Assembly: GCA_025453925.1 (NCBI GenBank)
Contig: JALOPK010000169.1
Location: 1-7,195, forward strand
Length of the DNA stretch: 7,195 bases
Direction: 5' to 3'
From: Candidatus Eiseniibacteriota bacterium
Lineage (GTDB): Bacteria > JAFGKV01
Under the pieces are notes generated by a model. The model ran no database searches, had not been told where the DNA came from, and saw only the letters and a program-made list of their open reading frames with translations. A program made the position numbers and the translations under genes. The stretch's first letter is position 1. Each line of letters opens with the position of its first letter. This document shows positions 6,455 to 7,195 of this stretch, one piece after another.

Positions 6455-6458
6455 GAGG
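6455..6458 (+). promoter_or_regulatory. Ribosome binding site of the sigma factor gene
   Basis: GAGG lies 5 bases before the ATG at 6464. It favours that start over the in-frame ATGs at 6236 (GGAG 11 bases upstream) and 6332 (no clear site). Confidence 0.5.
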
Positions 6459-6463
6459 CTATC

Positions 6464-7195
6464 ATGACCACCGGAGTTCGCCGATACCTCTCTGCAGAGG
6501 AACAGCGCACGCTCGCCGTGAAGGCTCAGCAGGGCGACGAGCATGCGTTCGGCACGCTTTACGAACACTTCTCCGATGCCGTGACCGGGTACGCGGCTGC
6601 GCGCGTGCGATCCGCCGAGGACGCCATCGACGTGGCCTCCGAGACCTTCACGGCGGCGCTTTCACTGGTCCGAGATGGCCGCTACGACCCGCAGTACGCC
6701 TTCTATACGTTCCTCAGACTCATCGCCGACAGTCAGATTGCGCACTACCTGAGGAAGACGCATGTCACGGTACCGTCGCCGTCGGATTCGGGCGCCACGC
6801 AGCATCTCCGAAGGCTTCGGCCATTGGCGGAGATCCCCGAGATCGCGTGCCTTCCCGATCAGGAATTGGAAACATGTGCATCCGAACTCCTGCTCGTGGT
6901 GCTCTCGTGTGGATCCAAGCCTCACCAGGCCCTGACCTTCTGCCTTGTGGGAGTTCTTGATTGGCGCCCGCGGGAGGTCATCGAACAGCTTGGCTCCCAA
7001 TCGCTGTTCGCGCTCGCTCGGCGCGTCTATGATGATTTCGCGGGGCACAGCTCCCGCCCTGCCCGAGGCCGCCCCCTGTGTCGTGACCATTGTCCGCAGT
7101 TCTGGCATCTGCTTGTTTCACCTGTCCGGGATGTCTACCCAGAGCAGGAGTACCAAGGGCTTCGCACCCACGTGGGGCCGGTGGGAGACCTTCCT
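6464..7195 (+). CDS. Sigma-70 family (ECF-like) RNA polymerase sigma factor, 3' partial
   Basis: The frame is open for 244 codons to the right edge with no stop, so the C-terminus is missing. Residues about 12-98 look like sigma region 2: EEQRTLAVKAQQGDEHAFG, then LYEHF, then AEDAIDVASETF, a typical ECF opening, followed by a helix ending in YLRKTH. Residues about 152-193 (KPHQALTFCLVGVLDWRPRE, then EQLG and LARRVYDDF) resemble a region 4 helix-turn-helix with the usual order of helices but a divergent sequence. A further tail with CRDHC (Cys206, Cys210) extends beyond the usual ECF length of about 160-200. Such proteins direct RNA polymerase to specific promoters; the target genes are unknown. 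No anti-sigma factor is visible, but the gene is cut. The ATG at 6464 is chosen for its GAGG and for the coding-like codon use after it. The minus-strand frame inside it is judged a shadow. Region 2 is fairly secure, the C-terminal part less so. Confidence 0.75.
   Translation, partial: MTTGVRRYLSAEEQRTLAVKAQQGDEHAFGTLYEHFSDAVTGYAAARVRSAEDAIDVASETFTAALSLVRDGRYDPQYAFYTFLRLIADSQIAHYLRKTHVTVPSPSDSGATQHLRRLRPLAEIPEIACLPDQELETCASELLLVVLSCGSKPHQALTFCLVGVLDWRPREVIEQLGSQSLFALARRVYDDFAGHSSRPARGRPLCRDHCPQFWHLLVSPVRDVYPEQEYQGLRTHVGPVGDLP

Larger units (their letters stand above)
6086..6463. other. 378-base intergenic region between mnmA and the sigma factor gene
   Basis: No gene is supported here on either strand. 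The frame of the downstream sigma factor is open from just after the TAG at 6176-6178, with in-frame ATGs at 6236 and 6332. However, of the 76 codons from 6236 to 6463 only about 63% end in G or C by my count, against about 78% for the first 60 codons after 6464, and the implied peptide is Arg-rich with no recognisable domain. The region holds a -24/-12 promoter match (6155-6170), a 10-base palindrome CCGATATCGG (6365-6374), and two leader hairpins. No clear terminator for mnmA was found. Confidence 0.6.

Noticed and set aside
6662-7108. Minus-strand open frame of 148 codons at the right edge
   Set aside because: It lies opposite the sigma factor frame, which has ECF region 2 motifs and a ribosome binding site; the minus-strand product shows no family features.

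Overview
The window is a GC-rich stretch of bacterial chromosome. It holds four protein genes, all on the + strand, and the outer two are cut by the window edges. The likely source is an uncultured, high-GC Gram-negative bacterium. The grounds are a large bacterial alpha-2-macroglobulin, a good -24/-12 (sigma-54) promoter match, and clusters of GC-rich palindromes between genes. The phylum cannot be fixed from the sequence. No rRNA, tRNA, insertion sequence, phage gene or CRISPR array was seen.

Layout. Positions 2-3769 are the C-terminal two thirds or so of a thioester-containing alpha-2-macroglobulin (CTEQ motif), which continues off the left edge. The first 80 bases are strikingly A-rich, yet the frame stays open through them. 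Positions 3770-4017 are intergenic, with three successive GC-rich hairpins (one of them a REP-type sequence) followed by mutually exclusive stems. Positions 4018-4845 encode LarE, the PP-loop enzyme that puts sulfur into the nickel-pincer cofactor precursor. A 160-base gap holds an AT-rich palindrome next to a 9-base direct repeat. Positions 5006-6085 encode MnmA, the PP-loop tRNA 2-thiouridylase. Positions 6086-6463 are a non-coding leader with a sigma-54-type promoter match and two hairpins. From 6464 to the right edge runs a sigma-70-family (ECF-like) sigma factor with no stop inside the window.

How they fit together. LarE and MnmA are both ATP-dependent, PP-loop sulfur-insertion enzymes. 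Both carry a C-x2-C pair plus a third distant cysteine, the layout linked to [4Fe-4S]-assisted sulfuration in some members of these families. They sit side by side but are probably not tightly co-transcribed. The alpha-2-macroglobulin is an envelope defence or protease-trapping protein and looks functionally separate. The sigma factor appears to start a further transcription unit that may itself depend on sigma-54. I found no clear new multi-gene system. The points most worth a second look are the paired cysteine triads, the -24/-12 promoter ahead of a sigma-70-like gene, the hairpin cluster, and the anomalous left edge.
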